62,050 nucleotides of DNA from a virus. The notes below the pieces were generated by a model. It did not search any database and was not told the DNA's origin. It saw only the letters and a list, made by a program, of their open reading frames with translations. The DNA lies in IMG/VR virus record IMGVR_UViG_3300034082_003330, positions 1 to 62,050 of that record; one strand, written 5' to 3'. The position numbers were made by a program, and so were the translations under genes. This document shows, one piece after another, positions 15,219-25,100 of the stretch (position 1 is the first letter of the stretch; every line of letters begins with the position of its first letter).

Positions 15219-16034
15219 ATGTTACTAAAAGTAGGATCAAAAGGAGATGACGTAAAGTCACTTCAGGAAAAGCTGGGACTTACAGCTGACGGCTCGTTCG
15301 GACCTGGAACAGAGAAAGCCGTAAAAGAATGGCAAGCAAAAAACGGATTGACGGCAGACGGAGTTATCGGTGATAAAAGCTGGCAACTTTTGGCTTTATT
15401 CGGAACAAAAAAAGAAGAGGTTGTAATACCTGCAAGTGAATTTAAGCTTGAGGCATTAAAAGGACATCTTCCGGATTCAGTAATCGCTCAGATTCCTGAC
15501 ACAGCAAAAAAATTCAACATTACAAATGTATTGAGACTATCTCACTTCTTGGCACAATGTGGTCATGAGTCTGGTGGATTCAAAGCGGTTTCTGAAAACC
15601 TAAACTATTCTTCTGACGGATTGAAAAAAATATTCGGAAAGTATTTCCCTGGTGATACTACGGCTTATGCTAGAAACCCGGAAAAGATTGCTTCTAAAGT
15701 TTATGCAAACAGAATGGGTAATGGAGACGAAAGTTCTAAAGAAGGATTCAAATTCAGAGGTAGAGGATATATCCAGTTGACCGGAAAATCAAACTATCAA
15801 GGATTCACAAAATTCATTGGAGAGGATTGCGTAGCAAATCCGGATTTAGTAGCGACTAAATATCCATTGGCTTCTGCGGCATTCTTTTTTGACTCTAATA
15901 AACTATGGTCTATTTGTGATAAAGGTGCAGATGATGCTACCGTAACTGCAGTTACTAAAAGAGTGAATGGTGGTACTATTGGATTACCGGATAGAATAAA
16001 ACATTTCAAAGAGTTTTACAACTTACTTAAATAA
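15219..16034 (+). CDS. Endolysin: peptidoglycan-binding domain plus GH19 lysozyme/chitinase-like domain
   Basis: A 271-residue protein from ATG 15219 (MLLKVGSKGDDVKS); the upstream reading includes the promoter box GGATATATAAAT and is rejected. Residues 3-60 are a PG_binding_1 domain (VKSLQEKLGLTADGSFGPGT). Residues about 80-271 are a glycoside hydrolase 19 domain with the catalytic-acid region CGHESGGF (E117), then FRGRGYIQLTG and the C-terminal NGGTIGLPDR. The enzyme cleaves peptidoglycan for host lysis. There is no signal peptide, so it would need a holin or spanins such as the pair at 54293-55185. Confidence 0.92.
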   Translation: MLLKVGSKGDDVKSLQEKLGLTADGSFGPGTEKAVKEWQAKNGLTADGVIGDKSWQLLALFGTKKEEVVIPASEFKLEALKGHLPDSVIAQIPDTAKKFNITNVLRLSHFLAQCGHESGGFKAVSENLNYSSDGLKKIFGKYFPGDTTAYARNPEKIASKVYANRMGNGDESSKEGFKFRGRGYIQLTGKSNYQGFTKFIGEDCVANPDLVATKYPLASAAFFFDSNKLWSICDKGADDATVTAVTKRVNGGTIGLPDRIKHFKEFYNLLK

Positions 16035-16040
16035 AAAAAG

Positions 16041-16068
16041 AAAAGAGAGCCACAAAGCTCTCTTTTTT
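16041..16068. terminator. Bidirectional hairpin terminator
   Basis: The stem AAAAGAGAGC/GCTCTCTTTT lies between the endolysin and the converging gene ending at 16068. Confidence 0.85.
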
Positions 16069-16730
16069 CATGATAGAATATCTTTTATCTTAGCATCTCT
16101 GATTAGAACCTTTGATAGAATTCCTGATTGTTTGTCAATGGCTTCGAATATCTTTGTTTTTGAAAAGAATCCATTATAGATTGTGTTGAAATCGTCTTTC
16201 ATATGTATAAGTTTCAAAAAAAGATTAGGTTGTAATCTTATAATAAACTTTTCTACATATTTATCTTCTCTCAACTCTAAAATATAAGCTTGTTCCATTT
16301 CTGGTCCAAAATTGAACTCTGATGGTTCAAATCCTAAACTCTTTATAAAATCTAATACGAATGAATACTTTTCATATCGACATTTGAGTTTTGTTTCTGT
16401 GTCGTAGTATGAAAATCTCGAAGGCATCTGATTAAAATCCATTTCGGTTCCTATATGATATGTGTCATTTTCCAATAGTTCCGAAAGATCAGATTCTCTC
16501 CTATCTTCTTTGTTTAAGATATTCTTTTTTTTAACAAAGTGAGATAGCTTAGTATCAAAAAGAAAATGTGTTTCTCCTGTTTCTTCTGCTCTTTTTTCAC
16601 ATTCGTCGATGAAATATTGATCTATCTCAGATCTTTCATATTCCCATGAAGATTCTTCTTGTATAAATCCTTCTGGTTTGCTACCATCGTCTATTTCTAT
16701 AGTACCATCTGGTAATTGTCTAATATTCAT
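16068..16730 (-). CDS. Hypothetical protein, last gene of a four-gene operon
   Basis: A 220-residue acidic protein. The N-terminus (IRQLPDGTIEIDDGSKPEGF) is beta-hairpin-like; the middle is charged and the C-terminus helical. Its start overlaps the stop of the 75-residue gene by 4 nt, so it is translationally coupled. No motif recognised. The operon as a whole (18763 down to 16068) is led by an RNA-repair-type nucleotidyltransferase. Confidence 0.7.
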   Translation of the reverse strand: MNIRQLPDGTIEIDDGSKPEGFIQEESSWEYERSEIDQYFIDECEKRAEETGETHFLFDTKLSHFVKKKNILNKEDRRESDLSELLENDTYHIGTEMDFNQMPSRFSYYDTETKLKCRYEKYSFVLDFIKSLGFEPSEFNFGPEMEQAYILELREDKYVEKFIIRLQPNLFLKLIHMKDDFNTIYNGFFSKTKIFEAIDKQSGILSKVLIRDAKIKDILS

Positions 16731-16954
16731 GCTAAGGCATAGTTTTTTTCGTGGTCGAACCTTTCTTTTGAAAAGTCCAATAGAACTTTACACTTCTCAT
16801 ACTCTTCTCTTTCTTCGAAGTAGTACATTATTTTTTCGATAAAATCTAACGTGTATGGTTTAAAGGATATGTCATAACATTTACCTTTATTGATTCTATC
16901 ATAAGTGCTATTCATCAAATAGCTGTAGTTGTGCATAACAATTTTATCAGTCAT
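16727..16954 (-). CDS. Small hypothetical protein
   Basis: A 75-residue protein, third in the operon, starting 1 nt after the preceding stop. It contains MHNYSYLMNSTYDRINKGKC followed by helices rich in Tyr, Glu and Lys. No signal or motif. A second Met at residue 7 is an alternative start. Confidence 0.6.
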   Translation of the reverse strand: MTDKIVMHNYSYLMNSTYDRINKGKCYDISFKPYTLDFIEKIMYYFEEREEYEKCKVLLDFSKERFDHEKNYALA

Positions 16955-16955
16955 C

Positions 16956-17576
16956 TTATTTATTGCTTTGATTTTTCAAAAAATCTAATTCCTCTTGTGT
17001 TATTTTACTCATTCCGTGTTTACTAATCTTATCTAAGATTGAATCTACATCGAAACGGTCTTCGTTTTCTTCTACTATTCTTTCAATCTCCGTAGTTTCT
17101 TTCTTCATCATTAGGTTGTTCAGTTCCGCTTCTGGGTTTACACTTTCAAAATCTTTTAACTTAGATTCTAATTCCTCTCTAGAGATTGTCACACCCAATA
17201 CTTCTACAACATCATCAATCTGTTTACCATATTGTTCATGTATATTACTTATTATATTTTCATTTAACTTTTTATCGATTGTCTCAGATGTATAGATACA
17301 TTTATTTTCTTTGAAAATACAAACAATACTTTTATCCATAAGATAAACTACGTTTACAATATTGTAGTCTTTCAGTTTGGTATCTAACATTACTGTGTGA
17401 TTTACCCTACTAACAAATACCGCTTGACCTTTTTTAATATTAGATAATATCTCTTCGAATTGTAATATCATATCTTTCAGAAGCTTTTGGTCTTTGAAAT
17501 GTTCTTTTATTTTGTCTACAATCTTCGCATATAGGAAGCCTAATATAAACATAAGTGTTAACGTCATTATACTCAT
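16956..17576 (-). CDS. Membrane-anchored protein with C-terminal ILDKI motif
   Basis: A 206-residue protein. An N-terminal hydrophobic segment (residues 2-17, SIMTLTLMFILGFLYA) is followed by a charged helix, a beta-rich domain (about 45-120), a coiled region and the C-terminal SILDKISKHGMSKITQEELD motif ending FLKNQ. This matches the Bacteroidetes ILDKI..G...LT..E..FL motif, which is normally at the extreme C-terminus as here. Its ATG overlaps the nucleotidyltransferase stop by 4 nt. Function unknown; it may anchor a complex to the membrane. Confidence 0.7.
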   Translation of the reverse strand: MSIMTLTLMFILGFLYAKIVDKIKEHFKDQKLLKDMILQFEEILSNIKKGQAVFVSRVNHTVMLDTKLKDYNIVNVVYLMDKSIVCIFKENKCIYTSETIDKKLNENIISNIHEQYGKQIDDVVEVLGVTISREELESKLKDFESVNPEAELNNLMMKKETTEIERIVEENEDRFDVDSILDKISKHGMSKITQEELDFLKNQSNK

Positions 17577-18763
17577 AGTGTATTATATATATTTTTTCTG
17601 ATTTTGATTAGTATTTCATTGACAAAAGATTCATCTACTTTGTCTGGAAGGTTTGAGTTCGCGAACAGCTCGTCGATTTCTACGATTTCTGCCTCTACTT
17701 GATCAATAAGAGTCTGTAGGTCAATCTTTCCTTTTCTGATGTCGATTAGTTCTTGAGCATTTTCTCTACGAACGTTGATACCAAGACCCAATGCGATTTC
17801 TCTTGCCATATCCATAAGTCTTCGGGAGTGCATCATGTTCTTACCGTCGATTTTTTGACCGTGAGATTTAACATCAACCCATCTTGCATCATTTTTATTT
17901 ACTAACCAATCTTCATAAGACTTATAATCTTTACAGTGTTCGGAATAACCATCTTTATTATAAACAATATTACAGATTGGAGTTTCATCTTTTGGAATAG
18001 AAGAAAGTCTAAGAGCATTTGACTCAGCAACGTTATCACCTTCACCAGTCTTTACAAGTCCTTTATAACCAAATCCCATTGAGTGACCTTCTTCTTTTCT
18101 CCATGCTTTAGCTTTTTCCCTCAAGTCTTCTGGAATCCTTTCATTAAAACAGTTGTTAGCATCTGTATCAAAATAAACAGCATATGAATCTCTAGCATTT
18201 GGTACATTTACAACTCCACAGAACTTTTCTTCAAACCCCTTATCAGAGTTCCATTTTTTCCAAGGAATAGATTTTGGTCCTTCAATCACATAAACAAAGT
18301 CGAGTACATCTTTACGAGTTACTTTATCTTTTTCCCAGTTTTGTTTTTTGTTTTGACCTTTTGCTTTTTGGATTTGCATTTTACCATAACCACCAAAAGA
18401 TTTGGCACACACTTTGGTGATGAATTTATCTCTGTTATCTAAGATAAGGTCGAAGATAGGATCTTTATAGATGATACAATCTTCTGGTGTGTTTAGAAGT
18501 TCTAATACGGTTGGATTATTGCTAGAAAGTAGTTGTAGAAATCTTTTGATTTCATAGATTACGGTATCATTTGTATCGTCGTTGATTTGTTCTTTGTAGT
18601 TGAATCCAAAGATGTCTTCTTGTGATTGAATGAATACACCTGCGTAGTCTGTATCGGATGTTTCAATGTTTGTTCCATATGCATGTGATCCTCTAATAAC
18701 GAGTAGTAGTGGTTTTGCGTTTGGAGACTTTTCTTCGATGAATCTAAATAGTTCTTCTTTCAT
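17573..18763 (-). CDS. Nucleotidyltransferase of the RNA-repair (RlaP/PF10127-like) family
   Basis: A 396-residue protein, the promoter-proximal gene of the operon. The N-terminus carries a polymerase-beta-type active site: LLLVIRGSHAYGT (18-31) with GS, then SDTDYAGVF (36-44) supplying two Asp. This combination and the length match the family called RNA repair pathway DNA polymerase beta (RlaP). The rest is helical with several conserved-looking charged blocks, including an ARWVDVKSHGQ region followed by KNMMHSRRLMDMAREIA. In phages such enzymes could repair tRNAs cut by host anticodon nucleases. A HAD protein of RNA-repair type lies at 53686-54219. A -7-like TACATTTG element is at 18781-18788 on this strand, without a good -33. 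Confidence 0.75.
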   Translation of the reverse strand: MKEELFRFIEEKSPNAKPLLLVIRGSHAYGTNIETSDTDYAGVFIQSQEDIFGFNYKEQINDDTNDTVIYEIKRFLQLLSSNNPTVLELLNTPEDCIIYKDPIFDLILDNRDKFITKVCAKSFGGYGKMQIQKAKGQNKKQNWEKDKVTRKDVLDFVYVIEGPKSIPWKKWNSDKGFEEKFCGVVNVPNARDSYAVYFDTDANNCFNERIPEDLREKAKAWRKEEGHSMGFGYKGLVKTGEGDNVAESNALRLSSIPKDETPICNIVYNKDGYSEHCKDYKSYEDWLVNKNDARWVDVKSHGQKIDGKNMMHSRRLMDMAREIALGLGINVRRENAQELIDIRKGKIDLQTLIDQVEAEIVEIDELFANSNLPDKVDESFVNEILIKIRKNIYNTL

Positions 18764-18827
18764 TTTCTTTATTTATTCTACAAATGTAGTGATTAAAACT
18801 GAAATAAAAATAAAGCAACATTAAAAT

Positions 18828-18837
18828 TTAATATATA
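18828..18837 (+). promoter_or_regulatory. TTAATATATA promoter box
   Basis: An exact box 21 nt before ATG 18859 of the first fibre-like gene. Confidence 0.7.
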
Positions 18838-18858
18838 CCAAAAAAGAATAAAACTCAT

Positions 18859-20007
18859 ATGTCTACACAGAGTTATAATACGGGCAACACAATATATGAT
18901 AGTAATGGTGGTAATCAAAACGTTGTTGCGGACTATGCTTATATTTCAGATTTACTTGCCAATATACCTGATAATAATACAAACTTAATTGATGCAAAAG
19001 ACGTTAGGGATGCGGTTTGGACTTTATGGAATAGAATTGAAGATATAAATATAGGTTTATCCTCTTCTGGAATAAACATATATGCAACTGGATCAGGAAC
19101 ATTTTCGGCAGATTTAAGATATGATAGAACACGTCTATCTAGTGCAGCACCTGTCGGTGGTGTTCCAACTGGATCAACATTTAGTGGAACTCTTCAGGAT
19201 GTTTTTGATAGAATATTTTATCCATATACAGCACCAACGTGTGCTTTGAGTGGTGGTAGTACTAGACAATTTGGTTCGAATACTTCGGTAACATTGAGTT
19301 TCACTCTTAATAAATTTGAAAAGCCTGTGACTGCAGTATCTATACAACTTCTTTCTGGAACATCACCGATAACACCAATACCTTCTGTGATAACTCAGAA
19401 CAATACAAATCCTGCTAGTTTTGGTCCAAGTACTTTGTCTACCACTCCAGCATCTATTGTTACTTATGCTACACATAGTGCAACACCAACATCACTCAGT
19501 GAATCTAATACATACAATCTTACTATAGGTGATGGTCAAGCTTCCGCTGGTGCGTCAACTACCGTTACTTGGATGAACTATTTATATTATGGTACTTTAA
19601 ATTTGAGTACACTTTCGGGTAATCCGAATCCTGATTTAACCGTAAGGCCCGATGGTAGCAATAGTGCAGCCGTTGCATCATCCATAGTGCAGATAACTGC
19701 AGCAATAGATAGCAATACCGTTAAGGCGACTGCCAATACGTATGATAGAGTTTTGGTATCAAAAGTTTTTGCAACCAGTAGAACACTTAGTTTGGCGGAC
19801 TATGCTGCCGGTAATAACTATCTTTTCTTTGCTTGGCCTACATTGTTTGGAACACCTACTTTTAAAATAAATGGATTGTCGAATAGTGCATTTACTAAAG
19901 TTAAAAGTGGTTTTGTATTCACAAATGAAAATGGATTCTCAGGAGTAAATTATGATGTTTGGATAAGTAATACTGTCTATGGAACATCTACAATAAATAT
20001 AAGTTAA
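18859..20007 (+). CDS. Tail-associated adhesin-like structural protein
   Basis: A 382-residue protein. The N-terminus has a virion-attachment style segment (LLANIPDNNTNLIDAKDVRD, then AVWTLWNRIED) that I associate with Bacteroidetes phage structural proteins. The rest is Ser/Thr/Asn-rich beta-sandwich sequence, with an Ig-like unit near residues 120-240 (VTLSFTLNKFEKPVTAVSIQ ... YNLTIGDGQA) and a C-terminal unit (YLFFAWPTLFGTPTF). Cys is almost absent. Probably a fibre or baseplate-attached surface protein. The next gene follows after 19 nt. Confidence 0.7.
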   Translation: MSTQSYNTGNTIYDSNGGNQNVVADYAYISDLLANIPDNNTNLIDAKDVRDAVWTLWNRIEDINIGLSSSGINIYATGSGTFSADLRYDRTRLSSAAPVGGVPTGSTFSGTLQDVFDRIFYPYTAPTCALSGGSTRQFGSNTSVTLSFTLNKFEKPVTAVSIQLLSGTSPITPIPSVITQNNTNPASFGPSTLSTTPASIVTYATHSATPTSLSESNTYNLTIGDGQASAGASTTVTWMNYLYYGTLNLSTLSGNPNPDLTVRPDGSNSAAVASSIVQITAAIDSNTVKATANTYDRVLVSKVFATSRTLSLADYAAGNNYLFFAWPTLFGTPTFKINGLSNSAFTKVKSGFVFTNENGFSGVNYDVWISNTVYGTSTINIS

Positions 20008-20026
20008 AAAAATAAGATAAAGATAT

Positions 20027-21370
20027 ATGCCAACTCAAAACGTAGGTACACTAGTAGGGGCTGCGATAAGGCCAATAGATGATGCAATGCCGATTGCTTC
20101 TGCATTTTCTTTTGAAATAAATGGAGGACATCACCAAGTTGCCACTTTGGTTGCTAGAGATGCCATAATTGTTCAAAGAAGACAATGGGGGATGTTGTGT
20201 ACGGTTTATAACGATTCAACTTCTACAAACAATGCAACATACCAACTTAAATATGGACATAACAATGGTAGTACCAATACTATGGATAACGCAAACTGGG
20301 TAGTTTTCTCAGGTGGTGGCGGTGCCGGTGGAAGTGCAAACTGGGTAGATCCTGTTCTTTCTGTTACAATGAGTACTCCTGGAATTTCGGCAGACGGAGA
20401 TAGATATTTGGTTGGATTGGATGAGACTGCTTCGTTATCTGGTAGTTTTGCCACACTTACTAATACTGGATATGTTGGAAACTTAGTTGGTGGATATATT
20501 GCTGAATATAACTCTAGTATAAGCAATTGGGTAACTACATTACCAACCGATGGGATGACTCTAAGAGTCAATGATCAAGACAACTCATTTTATAGATATG
20601 AAGGAACTTATTCTACTGGTCAATGGTACAAAGAAAGAGTCAATCAAGTAAGATATCTTTCTGCGATTAGTGCAAATGGTGTTGATTATACTATAACCAC
20701 TAATGATTTTTTTGAATACTCTACTGAAGTTGTATATTTAGTTCAGTTTGGAACTGCTAACTCAGGAAGTACAGCTTCATTAAATATAAATGGTTTAGGT
20801 CAAACAAACATGAGAAAACAGAACGCACTTGGACTTTCTGATTTTTCTAAAAACGATTTGAATATTGTTGGAGTTTACAATCTTATATATGATGGAACTA
20901 TTTTTAGAGTTGATCAACAAGCCGGAGAAGGTGGTGCTTTTACTTTAAAGTATAGGATTATCGATTCTGAAAGAATTGAAGTTCCTGCATATTCTGAATA
21001 TTTACTTTATGGTGATTTAGAAGTAAATGGTATATTAGATATCAATGCTACTGGAAAAGTTGTTTTGGTAAATGGTGGATTGAATGTAAATGGTGGTACG
21101 GTTTCTAACTCAGGAAATATAGAATTTGTAACCGTTCCTCAGGCAGCATCGACTGGAGTTGCTGGATATGTTCCAAAATGGGCATCTACTACTGCAATAT
21201 CTGCAACTTCTTCTATACAGGATAGTGGAACAAAAGTTACTTTGAGCTCTGTTTTGAATTTGACACCAAGTAGTCAACCTGCAACTGCTGCGGCTGGAGA
21301 TATATACTTTGATAGTGGTACTAATAAGTTAAGAGCATATGATGGTTCTGGTTGGAACGATCTTTGGTAA
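20027..21370 (+). CDS. Tail-fibre-like protein
   Basis: A 447-residue protein. It has a compact N-terminal domain (about 1-85, ending ANWVVFSGGG), a Gly hinge near residues 98-106, a domain with YRYEGTYSTGQWYKE, a triple-stranded-helix style region of repeated beta turns (DLEVNGILDINATGKVVLVN), and a C-terminal module GDIYFDSGTNKLRAYDGSGW that is common at the ends of phage fibres and bacterial adhesins. Likely a trimeric fibre or host-recognition protein, cotranscribed with the gene at 18859 and closed by a strong terminator. Confidence 0.8.
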   Translation: MPTQNVGTLVGAAIRPIDDAMPIASAFSFEINGGHHQVATLVARDAIIVQRRQWGMLCTVYNDSTSTNNATYQLKYGHNNGSTNTMDNANWVVFSGGGGAGGSANWVDPVLSVTMSTPGISADGDRYLVGLDETASLSGSFATLTNTGYVGNLVGGYIAEYNSSISNWVTTLPTDGMTLRVNDQDNSFYRYEGTYSTGQWYKERVNQVRYLSAISANGVDYTITTNDFFEYSTEVVYLVQFGTANSGSTASLNINGLGQTNMRKQNALGLSDFSKNDLNIVGVYNLIYDGTIFRVDQQAGEGGAFTLKYRIIDSERIEVPAYSEYLLYGDLEVNGILDINATGKVVLVNGGLNVNGGTVSNSGNIEFVTVPQAASTGVAGYVPKWASTTAISATSSIQDSGTKVTLSSVLNLTPSSQPATAAAGDIYFDSGTNKLRAYDGSGWNDLW

Positions 21371-21372
21371 TA

Positions 21373-21403
21373 AAAAAAGTCCTTCATTTGAAGGACTTTT
21401 TTT
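21373..21403. terminator. Bidirectional hairpin terminator
   Basis: The stem AGTCCTTC/GAAGGACT has A7 and T7 flanks, between the fibre gene and the converging gene ending at 21402. Confidence 0.9.
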
Positions 21404-21662
21404 ATGATATTATTTTAATAATATTTTCTAAGGAAAAACCATCTAATGGTTTGCCACCATTTTTAAGGTAGTCTCCATAGATGTTGTTATAGTCATCTAT
21501 AGTATAGAACTTTGAATCTAAGTCACAAAATATAACTGTAGTATCGTGTGCATTCACCGTTTTATTCTGAAGTCCTGTCTCTCCGTATCCTGGTCCCATA
21601 GGTCCAATCAGTTCGGTTCCGTTTACTTCTTCTTTTATGAAATCTTCAAATCTTTTAATCAT
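21402..21662 (-). CDS. Small tagged protein
   Basis: An 86-residue protein. From ATG 21662 it begins MIKRFEDFIKEEVNG, the tag with I-K-E in the cleavage-site position, very like T4 internal-protein N-termini. Two further in-frame ATGs directly upstream (21665 and 21671) are possible starts. The remainder has a Gly-rich loop (GPMGPGYGETG) and a short alpha/beta stretch. It overlaps the upstream gene by 8 nt. Candidate head-internal protein. Confidence 0.75.
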   Translation of the reverse strand: MIKRFEDFIKEEVNGTELIGPMGPGYGETGLQNKTVNAHDTTVIFCDLDSKFYTIDDYNNIYGDYLKNGGKPLDGFSLENIIKIIS

Positions 21663-22119
21663 CATCCCCATTACTTGCTTCTATTTTTTCAAAGTATTCG
21701 TCTTGTTCTTGAAGAGAATATTCGTCTTTTTTGATATTGTATATTATGTTGTACAAAAATCTGTCATCTAATCTATGTTTTTCACCACCTTTCATTGTTA
21801 TGGTACATACATCGTCTTCAAAAACATTTTCAATCTTACTTATTTGAAGTCCAAACTTTCCATATTTGTCGTGAAGATTACATATAACTATTCTTTTTTC
21901 CTTTAAAAGGTCGTCTATTCTAGAATATGTCGAATTCTTTGATAGATACATGAAATCTTTCATGTAGTCCTCTCTTGTATGCTGATAGAGGTTCAGGAAA
22001 TTTATTTCCTTATCAGAAAGCTTCTTGCTGCTGTTTATCTTATCTAAGATACGGTTCAGCTCTATTTCTTTAATAGATTCGCCGAGAAGGTAATACTTTA
22101 TGAGTTTTTTTATTTTCAT
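21655..22119 (-). CDS. Protein with ILDKI motif, function unknown
   Basis: A 154-residue protein. The start is placed at ATG 22119 (MKIKKLIKYYLLGES) because the ATG at 22140 lies on the edge of the promoter box. The N-terminus is tag-like but weaker. Residues 24-43 (ILDKINSSKKLSDKEINFLN) are a variant of the ILDKI motif. A beta-rich domain follows (about 75-125, VICNLHDKYGKFGLQISKIE), then an acidic tail. Similar architecture to the gene at 684-1172, which suggests the two are paralogues. Confidence 0.7.
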   Translation of the reverse strand: MKIKKLIKYYLLGESIKEIELNRILDKINSSKKLSDKEINFLNLYQHTREDYMKDFMYLSKNSTYSRIDDLLKEKRIVICNLHDKYGKFGLQISKIENVFEDDVCTITMKGGEKHRLDDRFLYNIIYNIKKDEYSLQEQDEYFEKIEASNGDDD

Positions 22120-22139
22120 GTCGCTATTATTTTCTATCA

Positions 22140-22149
22140 TATATATTAA
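22140..22149 (-). promoter_or_regulatory. TTAATATATA promoter box
   Basis: A leftward box whose last base coincides with the ATG at 22140; this rules that ATG out and supports ATG 22119, 20 nt downstream. Confidence 0.7.
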
Positions 22150-22199
22150 GAAGTGTAAACGATTTTTATATATAGTTTATACTAAAATTATATAATCTA

Positions 22200-25100
22200 A
22201 TGGATCAAAAGTTACTTAGTGCATTAAACAATTTATCCGAAGGCCTGGAGGCCATCGCAGAGGCACTTAAAGAAAGTGGGGGTAGTGGTAATAAATCTGC
22301 CACTACTTCCGCACTACAAGGTGGAAGTTTTACTAAAGAGATTCAGGAAATAAATGTTGGTGTCAAGCAATTGATGAAAGATTCTAAACAGATTCTGAAG
22401 AACCAAGAAACTATAATAAGTTTATCTAAGAAGTCTGCAGGTGATAAAAAGAGTGACTTTGAAAAGGCGGGTGGTGATAAGAAGAAAGAAAGCCAGATTA
22501 AAAAAGGTATTGGAACTATATTGCTTATTGCAGTTGCTGTACTTGCCATAGGAATGGCATTTAAACTTGTTGGTAAAATTGATTTTCTATCGGTTGTAGG
22601 TTTAGGATTAGCCATGTTGATAATGTCTGAGGCGTTTGTAAAAATAGCCAAAACAAAAATGACTATAAAAGAGGCTGCTATTGCATCACTTGCAATGGTT
22701 ATGATGGCAATTGCCGTTACTCTTTCATCATGGGTATTAAAAATGATTAGTCCAATCGGAATAGCACAGTTACTAACGGGTATTGCAATAACTGCAATGT
22801 TTTATATTATGGCTCCTAAATTCGCGATGTTATTGAATGCTGTTAATAATAGCTTCAAAAAAGTGAGTTATGCAGACATAATCAAAGTTACTGTAATCTT
22901 AGTTGCTATGTCTGTGGCGATAACTCTTTCATCATGGGTATTGAGATTAATCACACCATTGAGTCTTGGACAGATTATAACGGGTATTGGTATAACCGTG
23001 ATGTTCTATGTTGTGTCTAACTTTTTACCTAAGCTTGCCATTTCGGTAATCGCGGTTAGTAAAATAATGAGTAAAAAAGACTTGGCGTTGTTGCCAATCA
23101 TGTTGGTTGCATTTTCTATTGCGATAACACTTTCGTCATGGATATTGAGAATGATTGCACCAATGTCGTTTGGACAAATAATAACAGGGATTGCAATAAC
23201 TGCGATGTTCTGGATTGTATCTAACTTCTTGCCTAAGCTTGCACTTGCTGTAATCGCGGTTAGTAAAATAATGAGTAAAAAGGACTTAGTTTTACTACCA
23301 CTTATGATGGTTGCATTTTCTATCGCGATTATGCTTTCTTCTTTAATATTAAAATTGATTCAACCACTATCGTTTGGTCAGATAATAACAACAATAGTTG
23401 TTACTGCAGTATTTTGGGCAATTTCGATGTTTTTAACAGATATCGCAATTGGTGTTATTATGGTTGATAAAATATTGGGTAAAAATAAAATATGGATGAT
23501 TCCATTGGTTTATGTTGCGATATCTGCTGCCATAATGGTTGCCGGTTTCCTTTTCTCGATGACTCCAGAATTGGGTTGGAAACAAATGGTTGGTATTCTA
23601 TTGATTGGTTTGATATTTGCTGGATTGGCTTATGTTATGCCTGATATGGCGATTGGTCTTGTTATCATGGAGAAGGCCTTGGGTAAAGGTAAAATGTGGT
23701 TGATTCCTTTGGTTTATGTTGCGATTGCTGCTGCCATAATGGTTTCGTCTCACATTCTTAATGCTAGTGCTGAAATACCTTGGATGAAGCTACTTAACAT
23801 ATTGGTATTCTCTGTTGTATTAGTGATTGCAGTTGCTTTAATCGGATTACTATCTTTACTTTTAGTCAAAGTTATTGGATTAACCACTATACTAAAAGGA
23901 TCTCTTTGTATTGTGGCTATAGCCACTTCAATAATGTTGGCATCATGGCTTCTTACTAAGGGTAGTTATAAAAAATATCCTGATTGGAAATGGGTACTTT
24001 TTGCAGCATTGGCAATTGTGGTATTTGGTTTAATAGGATGGTTATTGATGAAGATTGGTAGTCTCAGTACGTATATAAAGGGTGGTATTGCCATATTGGC
24101 GGTTGCTACTACTATTATGTTGACTTCGCATATAATAAATGCTGGAAACTATAAAAAATATCCTAAACTGGCTTGGTCTCTAGGTGTTGGTGCTGCATTG
24201 TTGGCATTTGGTTTGGCTGCGGTTGGATTGGGGTTAGTGATGATGTTTGATGGTGGTTTATCTCTTTTATTAGGTTCTCTTGGTATTTTAGGAGTATCTG
24301 CAACTATAGTTGCTGCCTCACACATACTTGCTCAGGGTAAATATGGTAAATTTCCTTCACTTGGATGGTCTGTTTCTGTTGGTTTAGCATTGGCTGCCTT
24401 TGGTGGTGGAATGGTTCTTTTGGGTGGTCTTATAATAGCATCTTTTGGTATTGGTGGTCTTATGCTTGCAGCAGGTGCTAAGGCTGTTTTGAAGGTCGCA
24501 GAAACTATAGTAAAGTCATCACACATATTAGCCAAAGGAAATTGGAAAAAGGGTCCTACGGTTGAATGGGCATCGGGAGTTGCAATTGCACTTGGTGCTT
24601 TTGCACCAATCTATAGTATGTTGTTGGAAAACGCACCTGGACTTTTCAGTGCGGGTGGTGGTGTTGGTCCAGACGATTTTGCAAGGGCCATAGTAACCGT
24701 TAGTAAGGGTATAATGACTGCAGCGGCTGAATTCGCCTCTCCTAAGAATAAAAGTGTTTGGAAAGGTGGACCTACACAAGCTTGGGCGACTGGTGTTGGT
24801 ATAGCATTAGGTGCATTCGCCCCAGTTTATATGATGTTGCTTAACAATGCACCTGGTATATTCAGTAAGGGTGGTGGTGTCGGACCTGAAGATTTTGCAA
24901 AGGCAGTTATGACGGTTTCTAGAGGTATAATAGCAGCTGCTGGAGTATTTGCGTTAAATACCGCACAATTCGAAGAAGGTAAATATCCTTCTGTTAAATG
25001 GGGTCAAGGTGTAGGTGCTGCACTTAATGCCTTTGCTCCTGTATTTACCGCGTTGAGTAAAGATACTGGTTGGTTTACATCGGGTGATGAGGTTATAACC

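Noticed and set aside
22119-22140. Upstream ATG at 22140 for the ILDKI gene
   Set aside because: It overlaps the promoter box, so transcripts from that box would not contain it; ATG 22119 is preferred.
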